A stretch of 6,843 bases of DNA, taken from assembly GCA_046160725.1 (NCBI GenBank), contig JBJXHB010000159.1, forward strand, positions 1 to 6,843. The letters are read 5' to 3'. This DNA is from JBJXHB01 sp046160725. GTDB taxonomy: Bacteria; Pseudomonadota; Gammaproteobacteria; Burkholderiales; Burkholderiaceae_C. The translations under genes and the position numbers were made by a program. This document shows, in pieces, positions 1-5,475 of this stretch (position 1 is the stretch's first letter; each line of letters starts with the position of its first letter). Below the pieces are notes generated by a model. It was given only the letters and a program-made list of their open reading frames with translations, was not told the origin of the DNA and did not search any database.

Positions 1-711
1 TTAGACATGCACGAGCGTGCCCTCGTCCTCGCCCAGCACAACCCGCTGGAGGGCGCCTGGCTTGAAGATCGAGAACACACGGATCGGCAGCTTCTGGTCG
101 CGGCACAGCGCAAAGGCGGTGGCGTCCATCACCTGCAGGTTCTTGGCGATGGCTTCATCAAATCCGATGGTGGCGTAGCGCGTGGCACTCGGGTCCTTTT
201 TCGGGTCGGCGGTGTAGACACCATCGACCTTGGTCGCCTTGAGCACGATCTCGGCGCCGATCTCCGCGCCGCGCAAAGCGGCGGCGGTATCGGTGGTGAA
301 GAAGGGGTTGCCAGTACCAGCGGCAAAGACCACCACCTTGCCTTCCTCGAGATATTGCAGCGCCTTCGGCCGCACATAGGGCTCGACCACCTGCTCGATG
401 CTGATGGCCGACATCACACGGGCTGTCATGCCGGACAGACGCATCGTGTCCGCGAGAGCCAGAGCGTTCATGACCGTGGCCAGCATGCCCATGTAGTCGG
501 CCGTGGCACGGTCCATGCCCACCGATCCCCCGGCCATGCCGCGAAAGATGTTGCCGCCGCCAATCACCACCGCGACCTCGCAGCCCAGAGCCGTGACCTC
601 CTGAACCTCCCGCACCAGGCGCACGATCGTTGCGCGGTTGATGCCGTAGGCGTCCTCCCCCATCAAGGCCTCGCCGGAGAGCTTCAGGAGGATGCGTTTA
701 TAGGCCGGCAT
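1..711 (-). CDS. pyrH: UMP kinase (uridylate kinase), PyrH
   Basis: This gene encodes a 236-residue cytoplasmic kinase that phosphorylates UMP to UDP with ATP, an essential step of pyrimidine nucleotide synthesis. It belongs to the amino-acid-kinase fold family, and bacterial PyrH is normally a hexamer activated by GTP and inhibited by UTP. Visible motifs, in order, are KLSGEA (10-15), the glycine loop IGGGNIFRG (50-58), DRATADYMGMLAT (67-79), GTGNPFFTTDTAA (132-144) and LKATKVDGVY (157-166) for nucleotide binding. Length matches the family (about 235-245). The ATG at 709-711 is chosen because MPAYKRILLKLSGEA is the usual N-terminus. The frame stays open upstream to a TTG at 774, but those 21 extra residues look like translated spacer. 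No clear Shine-Dalgarno precedes the ATG. It is the third gene of rpsB-tsf-pyrH. Its stop codon is at 1-3, and frr usually follows. Confidence 0.97.
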   Translation of the reverse strand: MPAYKRILLKLSGEALMGEDAYGINRATIVRLVREVQEVTALGCEVAVVIGGGNIFRGMAGGSVGMDRATADYMGMLATVMNALALADTMRLSGMTARVMSAISIEQVVEPYVRPKALQYLEEGKVVVFAAGTGNPFFTTDTAAALRGAEIGAEIVLKATKVDGVYTADPKKDPSATRYATIGFDEAIAKNLQVMDATAFALCRDQKLPIRVFSIFKPGALQRVVLGEDEGTLVHV

Positions 712-741
712 GGAGCGGGGCAGCGAGGGCTGGAGCGAGGA

Positions 742-762
742 CGGGCGCAGTGTATGCGCCCG
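742..762 (-). promoter_or_regulatory. Inverted repeat in the tsf-pyrH gap
   Basis: A perfect 8-bp inverted repeat, CGGGCGCA at 742-749 and TGCGCCCG at 755-762, encloses a 5-base loop. It lies in the 101-bp gap between the tsf stop and the pyrH ATG. In the direction of transcription (minus strand) it is followed by a C-rich stretch, not a T-run, so it is not a canonical intrinsic terminator. It could be a partial attenuator, an mRNA processing or stability element, or a by-product of GC-rich sequence. The repeat is directly visible; the role is inference. Confidence 0.4.
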
Positions 763-812
763 CCTGTGGATCAACGGCTGGGCCCGGAGGCCGCAACCGA
801 CTGCGGGACGTA

Positions 813-1706
813 TCAGGACTGGCCGCGTGCAGCGGCGACCTGAGCCGCGACCTCGGCTGCGAAGTCGTCGGTCTTCTTCTCGATGCCTTCGCCCACGACG
901 TACAGCGTGAAGCCCCGCACCTGGGTGGCCTTCTCCTTGAGCATCTGCTCAACCGTCTGCTTGTCATTCTTGACGAAGGACTGGTTCAGCAGCGAGACCT
1001 CCTTGAGGTACTTCTGCACCGAGCCCTCGACCATCTTGGCCGCGATCTCTGCCGGCTTGCCGCTCTCCGCCGCCTTTTGCTGGGCAATGGAGCGCTCCTT
1101 GGCCACCAGTTCCACCGGCACGTCGGTCGTGGCCAGCGCCGCCGGCTTCATGGCTGCGATGTGCATGGCGACATCCTTGGCCGCGACTTCGTCACCATCG
1201 AACTCCACCATCACGCCGATACGAGTGCCGTGCAGGTAGTAGGCCAGGCGGGCACCGCCGGCATAGCGGCGGAATCGGCGGATCGACATGTTCTCGCCGA
1301 TCTTGCCGATCAGGCCCTTTCGGACATCCTCTACCGTCGGGCCGAAGCCATCCTGATCCAGGGCCATGGCGCCCAGTGCTGCGACATCGGCAGGTGCGCC
1401 CGAGGCGACCAGCCCGGCGCAAGCCTTAGTGAAGGCGATGAACGAGTCATTCTTGGAGACGAAGTCGGTCTCGCAGTTGATCTCAATCAAGGCGCCGGTG
1501 CTGCCGTCGACCACGGCGGCGATCACGCCTTCGGCGGTGATGCGGGACGCGGCCTTGCTGGCCTTGTTGCCCAGTCGCACGCGCAGGATCTCCTCGGCGC
1601 GCGACAGGTCACCCTCCGCCTCGGTCAGGGCCCTCTTGCATTCCATCATCGGCGCGTCGGTGCGCGCGCGCAGTTCGGCCACCATGCTGGCGGTGATAGC
1701 TGCCAT
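813..1706 (-). CDS. tsf: Translation elongation factor Ts (EF-Ts)
   Basis: This gene encodes a 297-residue cytoplasmic guanine-nucleotide exchange factor that releases GDP from EF-Tu so that it can reload GTP and aminoacyl-tRNA. The N-terminal UBA-like segment (about 1-55) carries the signature ELRARTDAPMMECKRALTEA (11-30). The exchange motif TDFV is at 80-83, with D81 and F82 matching the Asp-Phe pair that inserts into EF-Tu. Further conserved blocks are KIGENMSIRR (135-144), HGTRIGVMVEF (159-169), SGKPAEIAAKMVEG (215-228) and VGEGIEKK (271-278). It is slightly longer than E. coli EF-Ts (about 283). The start is the ATG at 1704-1706 because GGAG (complement of 1715-1718) sits 8 bases upstream. 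An in-frame GTG at 1713-1715 would abut that site. It follows rpsB by 77 bp, the standard pairing of these genes. Confidence 0.98.
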   Translation of the reverse strand: MAAITASMVAELRARTDAPMMECKRALTEAEGDLSRAEEILRVRLGNKASKAASRITAEGVIAAVVDGSTGALIEINCETDFVSKNDSFIAFTKACAGLVASGAPADVAALGAMALDQDGFGPTVEDVRKGLIGKIGENMSIRRFRRYAGGARLAYYLHGTRIGVMVEFDGDEVAAKDVAMHIAAMKPAALATTDVPVELVAKERSIAQQKAAESGKPAEIAAKMVEGSVQKYLKEVSLLNQSFVKNDKQTVEQMLKEKATQVRGFTLYVVGEGIEKKTDDFAAEVAAQVAAARGQS

Positions 1707-1714
1707 TTCATTCA

Positions 1715-1718
1715 CTCC
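1715..1718 (-). promoter_or_regulatory. tsf ribosome binding site
   Basis: GGAG on the minus strand lies 8 bases from the ATG at 1704-1706. This decides the start, because the in-frame GTG three codons earlier (1713-1715) would have no spacing from it. Confidence 0.7.
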
Positions 1719-1731
1719 ATCAGGAACAAGA

Positions 1732-1775
1732 CGCGGCGCCTTTCGGCACGAGCACAGTGCCGACAGGCCACCGCG
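1732..1775 (-). promoter_or_regulatory. Extended hairpin in the rpsB-tsf intergenic region
   Basis: A nested inverted repeat fills most of the first half of the rpsB-tsf spacer, starting 9 bases after the rpsB stop. The outer arm is CGCGG (1732-1736) with CCGCG (1771-1775). A middle arm is GCCT (1738-1741) with AGGC (1765-1768). The inner arm is a perfect 7-bp TCGGCAC (1743-1749) with GTGCCGA (1757-1763), closing a 7-base loop. About 16 base pairs form with only a small internal loop and one mismatch. No T-run follows on the minus strand, so full termination is unlikely. Attenuation, RNase processing or protection of the rpsB 3' end are plausible, and partial attenuation between rpsB and tsf is reported in E. 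coli. The pairing is seen; the function is inference. Confidence 0.5.
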
Positions 1776-1783
1776 CCGATAGG

Positions 1784-2527
1784 TCAGTTGTCGTCGACTT
1801 CGACGAACTCGTCGGAACCGCCCTGCGCCGCAGAGACCACCTCGGTCACGGCGTTGTTCTTGCCGTCCAGCACCGCGTCGGCGACCGCACGGGCATACAG
1901 CGCCACCGCCTTGGCGGAATCATCGTTGCCGGGAATGACGTAGTCGATTCCGTCTGGCGAGTGGTTGGTGTCCACCACGCCGATCACCGGAATGCCGAGC
2001 TTCTTGGCCTCGGCCACCGCGATCTTGTGGAAGCCGACGTCGATGACGAACAAGGCGTCGGGCAGCGCGGCCATGTCGCCGATGCCGCCGATGTCCTTCT
2101 CGAGCTTGGTCAGCTCGCGCTCGAACATCAGGCCTTCCTTCTTGGACATCTGCTCCATGCCGGCTTCTTTCTGTGCCTGCATGTCCTTCAGTTTCTTCAG
2201 CGAGCCCTTGACGGTCTTGAAGTTGGTCAACATCCCGCCGAGCCAGCGCTGGTCGACGAAGGGCATGCCGCAGCGACGTGCCTCCATCGCCGTGACCTCG
2301 CGCGCCTGGCGCTTGGTGCCCACCATCAGGATGCTGCCTCGACGACCGGACAGCTGGCGGATGAACTTCAGGGCATCCTCGAACGCGGGCAGCGTCTTCT
2401 CGAGGTTGATGATGTGGATCTTGTTGCGATGGCCGAAGATGTACGGGGCCATCCTCGGATTCCAGAAGCGGGTTTGATGTCCGAAATGGACTCCCGCTTC
2501 CAGCATCTCACGCATGGTGACAGGCAT
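1784..2527 (-). CDS. rpsB: 30S ribosomal protein S2
   Basis: This gene encodes a 247-residue protein of the small ribosomal subunit. S2 binds late in 30S assembly on the body/head side, near S1. Diagnostic blocks are MREMLEAGVHFGHQTRFWNP (5-24), MAPYIFGHRNKIHIINLEKT (26-45), VGTKRQA (69-75), CGMPFVDQRWLGGMLTNF (86-103), the coiled-coil hairpin region (about 105-147), DALFVIDVGFHKIAVAEA (157-174) and IPVIGVVDTNHSPDGIDYVI (179-198). The C-terminus is acidic (SDEFVEVDDN). Length matches the family (about 240-250). The ATG at 2525-2527 is preceded by TTTGGAG with a 5-base spacer. The frame is open further upstream, but that part is leader sequence. It is the first gene of the rpsB-tsf-pyrH operon. 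S2 is known in E. coli to repress its own mRNA, so the leader of about 170 nt may be its target. Confidence 0.99.
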   Translation of the reverse strand: MPVTMREMLEAGVHFGHQTRFWNPRMAPYIFGHRNKIHIINLEKTLPAFEDALKFIRQLSGRRGSILMVGTKRQAREVTAMEARRCGMPFVDQRWLGGMLTNFKTVKGSLKKLKDMQAQKEAGMEQMSKKEGLMFERELTKLEKDIGGIGDMAALPDALFVIDVGFHKIAVAEAKKLGIPVIGVVDTNHSPDGIDYVIPGNDDSAKAVALYARAVADAVLDGKNNAVTEVVSAAQGGSDEFVEVDDN

Positions 2528-2697
2528 GGAAACTCCAAAGGTTGTGACTAGAATCCGCCGCGAATTGCGCCCGGCACAAGCCCATCCGGCCCGGCTGGTG
2601 CGCAACACCTCAGATGCAGCGGTTCGCGCGTTGTGTCTGCCCACCTTCCCCCGGCTCGCGGCCCTCACGGGCGCTGTCCTTGGGCTGTCGGACAAAC
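2528..2697 (-). promoter_or_regulatory. rpsB: Predicted 5' leader of the rpsB operon mRNA
   Basis: If transcription starts about seven bases beyond the predicted -10, the rpsB message carries about 170 untranslated bases. The Shine-Dalgarno GGAG (complement of 2533-2536) lies 5 bases from the ATG. A small stem with a GTGA (GNRA-type) tetraloop is visible at 2661-2672 (GCCC-gtga-GGGC on the minus strand), extendable by GC pairs to 2658-2674 with one bulge. Long leaders are common for autoregulated ribosomal-protein genes, and S2 control of rpsB is established in gammaproteobacteria. I cannot match the gammaproteobacterial S2-binding fold here by eye, so autoregulation in this organism is inferred only. 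Confidence 0.4.
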
Positions 2698-2703
2698 CCA
2701 CGG

Positions 2704-2712
2704 AGTATAGCA
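2704..2712 (-). promoter_or_regulatory. Predicted rpsB promoter, extended -10
   Basis: The minus strand reads TGC-TATACT here, an extended -10 element with one mismatch to TATAAT. The hexamer at the -35 distance (17-bp spacer, complement of 2727-2732, TCAGGC) is poor, as is typical of extended -10 promoters, and would fall within the first codons of the divergent amidase gene. This is the best minus-strand promoter candidate in the divergent gap. Confidence 0.5.
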
Positions 2713-2718
2713 AGAGCG

Positions 2719-4071
2719 ATGCAGGCGCCTGACCTCACCGCCGCAGCCGCATCGGTGCGGGCGGGCCAACTGACCGCCCAACTGGCGTGGGACCAAAGCC
2801 GCGCTGCGGCGGATACACCCGCTGCTGACAACGTGTATGTGCGCCGATTCGACGCCGCTGGCGCCGCGGCGGCGCGGGCGACCGACTTGCTACGCGACGC
2901 AGGTGCGGCTGTGGCACCCCTGGCCGGATTGGCGGTCTCGATCAAGGACCTGTTCGATGTCGCCAACCAGCCCACCACGGCGGGTTCGGCCAGCATGGCT
3001 GAAGCGCCCTCGGCGACGCGCGACTGCACGGCCGTGGCGCGCCTTCGTGCTGCCGGCGCCGCGTTGAGCGGCCACACCAACCTCAGCGAGTTTGCGTTCT
3101 CCGGTGTCGGACTCAACCCACACTTCGGCACACCGGCCAACCCTGCGACGATGGCCCTGGACACGACACCGCGCGTGCCGGGTGGGTCAACATCCGGCGG
3201 GGCCGTCAGCGTGGCCTGTGGCGCGGCATGGGCGGCGCTCGGGTCGGATACCGGGGGATCCATTCGAATTCCTGCCGCCTTGCAGGGGCTGGTCGGCTTC
3301 AAGAACACCCAATCGCTGACACCGCTGGACGGCACCATACCGCTGTCGTCAACACTGGACACAGCCTGTGCGATCACGCGATCGGTTCGAGATGCGGTCC
3401 TGCTGCACGGCATCCTGGCCGCGCGCACACCCCGGCTGGCCGGCCGGCCACTGTCATCTCGGACGTTGGGCGTGCCCCGCACTTTGATGTTGGATGACCT
3501 GGAGCCGGCCGTCGCGCGGGCCTTTGATCAGGCCCTGTCGCGCCTGTCGGCCGCCGGCGCACGCATCATCGACCTGTCTCTGCCTGAACTGACCGAAGTG
3601 GCGACGATCAACGCCAGCGGCGGATTCGCGGCCGCTGAAGCCTGGGCCTGGCATCGTCAACGCCTGGCACGGGACGCAAGCCGATACGACCCGCGTGTGG
3701 CGCAACGCATCCGCCGCGGCGAAGCGATCAGCGCGGCCGACTACATCGACCTGCAACAGCGCCGCACCGACTGGATGACGCGGATGGGCATTGCCATAGC
3801 AGGCTGCGACGCCCTGTTGTCGCCGACAGTGCCAGTCGTTGCGCCTGTGCTGGCACCGCTGCAGAGCGACAACGCCGCATTCACCAACACAAATCTGCTG
3901 CTGCTTCGCAACCCAGCCGTCGTCAACCTGCTGGACGGCTGCGCGCTGTCCCTGCCCTGCCACCCCGCCGGTGACTGGCCGGTGGGCCTGATGGTCTGGG
4001 GCGGACGGATGGCAGACGATACGGTGCTGGATATCGGTCTGGCGGCCGAGACCGCACTGCAGGTCCGTTGA
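2719..4071 (+). CDS. Amidase signature (AS) family amidohydrolase
   Basis: This gene encodes a 450-residue serine hydrolase of the amidase-signature family, which cleaves carboxamide bonds to acid plus ammonia or amine. The Ser-cisSer-Lys triad is readable. The lysine is K76 in AVSIKDLFDV. The cis-serine is S157 in PGGSTSGGAVSVA. The nucleophile is S181 in LGSDTGGSIRIPAALQGLVG. The 24-residue spacing between the two serines matches known members. No signal peptide is seen, so it is probably cytosolic. GatA is related, but no gatB or gatC lies nearby and the sequence reads as a stand-alone amidase. The substrate cannot be read from sequence. ATG 2719 is chosen because the frame upstream is leader for the divergent rpsB. 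The Shine-Dalgarno is weak (GGAG 13 bases away). The dehydrogenase gene begins two bases after its stop, indicating co-transcription and probable translational coupling. Confidence 0.93.
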   Translation: MQAPDLTAAAASVRAGQLTAQLAWDQSRAAADTPAADNVYVRRFDAAGAAAARATDLLRDAGAAVAPLAGLAVSIKDLFDVANQPTTAGSASMAEAPSATRDCTAVARLRAAGAALSGHTNLSEFAFSGVGLNPHFGTPANPATMALDTTPRVPGGSTSGGAVSVACGAAWAALGSDTGGSIRIPAALQGLVGFKNTQSLTPLDGTIPLSSTLDTACAITRSVRDAVLLHGILAARTPRLAGRPLSSRTLGVPRTLMLDDLEPAVARAFDQALSRLSAAGARIIDLSLPELTEVATINASGGFAAAEAWAWHRQRLARDASRYDPRVAQRIRRGEAISAADYIDLQQRRTDWMTRMGIAIAGCDALLSPTVPVVAPVLAPLQSDNAAFTNTNLLLLRNPAVVNLLDGCALSLPCHPAGDWPVGLMVWGGRMADDTVLDIGLAAETALQVR

Positions 4072-4073
4072 CC

Positions 4074-5399
4074 ATGCGCGTTGCCGTCGTCGGCGCCGGC
4101 ATCGTCGGCGTCACAAGCGCGTACGAGCTAGCCCGCGACGGCCATGCCGTCACCGTGTTCGAGCGCCGCCAGAGCGTGGCCGAGGAGACGAGCTTCGCGA
4201 ATGCCGGCGTGGTGGCGCCTGGCTATGTGACACCCTGGGCCGCTCCTGGCATGCTCTGGAAGGTACTGGCGCAGATGCCATCGCGCCACGCCGCCGTCCG
4301 CATGGCCATGCCCGTCGCACCCTTGGGCTGGCTTTGGCGCTGGTGGCGTGCATGCTCGCCCGGCTTGTATGCGGGCAATCGTGCGGCGATGTGCAGACTG
4401 GCCTTGTACAGCCAGCAGCTTCTGCATGAGCGCACGGCGGAACTGCGCCTGGACTTCGAGCGTGGCAGTGGATACCTGGTGCTGCTGCGTGGCAACCGGG
4501 AGGTCGCAGGCGCGAGGGCCAGTCTGGTCTTGTTGGCCGACCTGGGGGTGAAGGCCTCGCTGGTCGACGCCGCCCAGGCACGAACGGTGGAGCCTGGCCT
4601 GGCCGAGCACACCGCATTGGCCGGTGCCATCCATCTGCCGGCGAGCGAGGTCGGCAACTGCCGGCAGTTCGCCCACCTGTTGCGACAAGAGGCACAACGG
4701 CTCGGGGTCGATTTCCGCTTCGGGCGACGGGTGTTGGCGGTCGAGCCCGGCACCACACCGCGGCTTCGCCATGTGCCAGTGCCGGTGGATGGTGTTGCCG
4801 CATTGGTGAGTCGCAGCTCTGGCGATACATCGACGCCACCGATGGACCCGACGCCATCTGAGGACGCATTCGAAGCGGTCGTCATGTGCACCGCCCTTGA
4901 TGCGATAGAGCTGCTGCGGCCAATCGGCATTCAGGTGCCGCTTGCCGCCATTCACGGCTATTCGGTCACGCTGCCACTGAAAGGTGGGGATGCCATCCTG
5001 GATCAAGGCCCGCGCTCGGGCTTGATGGACGAGCGGTACAAAGTGGCCATCACACGCCTGGGCCAGCGGCTGCGCGTGGCCGGTGGTGCCGAGGTCGGCG
5101 GCAGGCTTCAATCGCAGTCCTCAAGGTCGATCGCGACGCTTTACAAGGTCTTGCAGGACTGGTTTCCAGGTGTCGTGCAGCAGCAGGCGGCCCAGGTCTG
5201 GAAAGGCGCCCGACCCATGCTGCCGGATGGCCCGCCCGTTGTTTGCCGTGCCGCCGACGGCCTGTGGCTCAACCTGGGCCACGGCTCCAGCGGCTGGGCC
5301 CTGTCCTGCGGGAGCGCGCGCCTGCTGGCCGACCTGGTGGCACGGCGAACTGGCGCGCTGGACGCTCGTCCGTTCGACCTGCAACGCTTCGCCCGCTGA
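4074..5399 (+). CDS. dadA: FAD-dependent D-amino-acid dehydrogenase, DadA-like
   Basis: This gene encodes a 441-residue flavoprotein of the DAO/DadA family. Members oxidise D-amino acids to 2-oxo acids and ammonia, passing electrons to the quinone pool from the inner face of the cytoplasmic membrane. The N-terminal Rossmann motif is VVGAGIVG (6-13), with E30 at the end of the second strand for the FAD ribose. Typical DadA blocks follow: ETSFANAGVVAPGYVTPWAA (38-57), IHGYSVTLPL (293-302), MDERYKVAITRLGQRLRVAG (318-337), KGARPMLPDGPPVV (377-390) and LNLGHGSSGWALSCGSARLL (399-418). Length is near E. coli DadA (432). Residues about 231-265 form a Pro/Ser/Thr-rich insertion not expected in DadA. 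The start is the ATG at 4074, which gives MRVAVVGAGI; an upstream TTG at 4068 overlaps the amidase stop. It probably shares an operon with the amidase. Substrate preference is inferred, and other small-amine DAO members remain possible. Confidence 0.88.
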   Translation: MRVAVVGAGIVGVTSAYELARDGHAVTVFERRQSVAEETSFANAGVVAPGYVTPWAAPGMLWKVLAQMPSRHAAVRMAMPVAPLGWLWRWWRACSPGLYAGNRAAMCRLALYSQQLLHERTAELRLDFERGSGYLVLLRGNREVAGARASLVLLADLGVKASLVDAAQARTVEPGLAEHTALAGAIHLPASEVGNCRQFAHLLRQEAQRLGVDFRFGRRVLAVEPGTTPRLRHVPVPVDGVAALVSRSSGDTSTPPMDPTPSEDAFEAVVMCTALDAIELLRPIGIQVPLAAIHGYSVTLPLKGGDAILDQGPRSGLMDERYKVAITRLGQRLRVAGGAEVGGRLQSQSSRSIATLYKVLQDWFPGVVQQQAAQVWKGARPMLPDGPPVVCRAADGLWLNLGHGSSGWALSCGSARLLADLVARRTGALDARPFDLQRFAR

Positions 5400-5403
5400 C
5401 AGC

Positions 5404-5431
5404 TTGGTTGCGCCCCAGTGCGCCGCACAAT
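5404..5431 (+). promoter_or_regulatory. Possible promoter for nnr
   Basis: TTGGTT (5404-5409) and CACAAT (5426-5431) are separated by 16 bp in the 76-bp dadA-nnr gap, giving a predicted start about 38 bases before the nnr ATG. Both hexamers are partial matches to the sigma-70 consensus. No intrinsic terminator is seen after dadA, so read-through from the amidase-dadA unit is equally possible. Confidence 0.25.
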
Positions 5432-5475
5432 GAGGCTGAGCCCGCTGCGCCGACCGCGCCTGGGCAACGCCAATC

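Noticed and set aside
749..754. TACACT-like -10 on the minus strand as a separate pyrH promoter.
   Set aside because: The nearest -35-like TTGATC is only about 14 bp away and the hexamer overlaps the arm and loop of the inverted repeat, so it is not convincing.
7..1943. Long plus-strand open frames opposite pyrH and tsf (for example 7-843 and 750-1943).
   Set aside because: They lie antisense to clearly identified conserved genes, show no recognisable domains and are expected from GC-rich codon bias.
2549..2554. TAGAAT on the plus strand as an amidase promoter -10.
   Set aside because: No acceptable -35 lies 16-18 bp upstream, and it sits just upstream of the rpsB ribosome binding site, far from the amidase ATG.
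2610..3482. A 290-codon minus-strand open frame opposite the amidase gene.
   Set aside because: Its composition is Arg/Ala/Ser/Pro-rich and low-complexity, it has no motif, and it overlaps the amidase catalytic core, whose triad is intact on the other strand.
4128..5111. Minus-strand frame of 327 codons opposite dadA, with His/Gln/Arg-rich translation.
   Set aside because: It is a shadow of the dadA reading frame. No start signal or domain is visible and all DadA motifs lie on the plus strand.
5430..5475. ATG at 5430-5432 as an upstream start for nnr.
   Set aside because: It is out of frame with nnr, and two stops (5431-5433, 5437-5439) close the nnr frame upstream of 5476.
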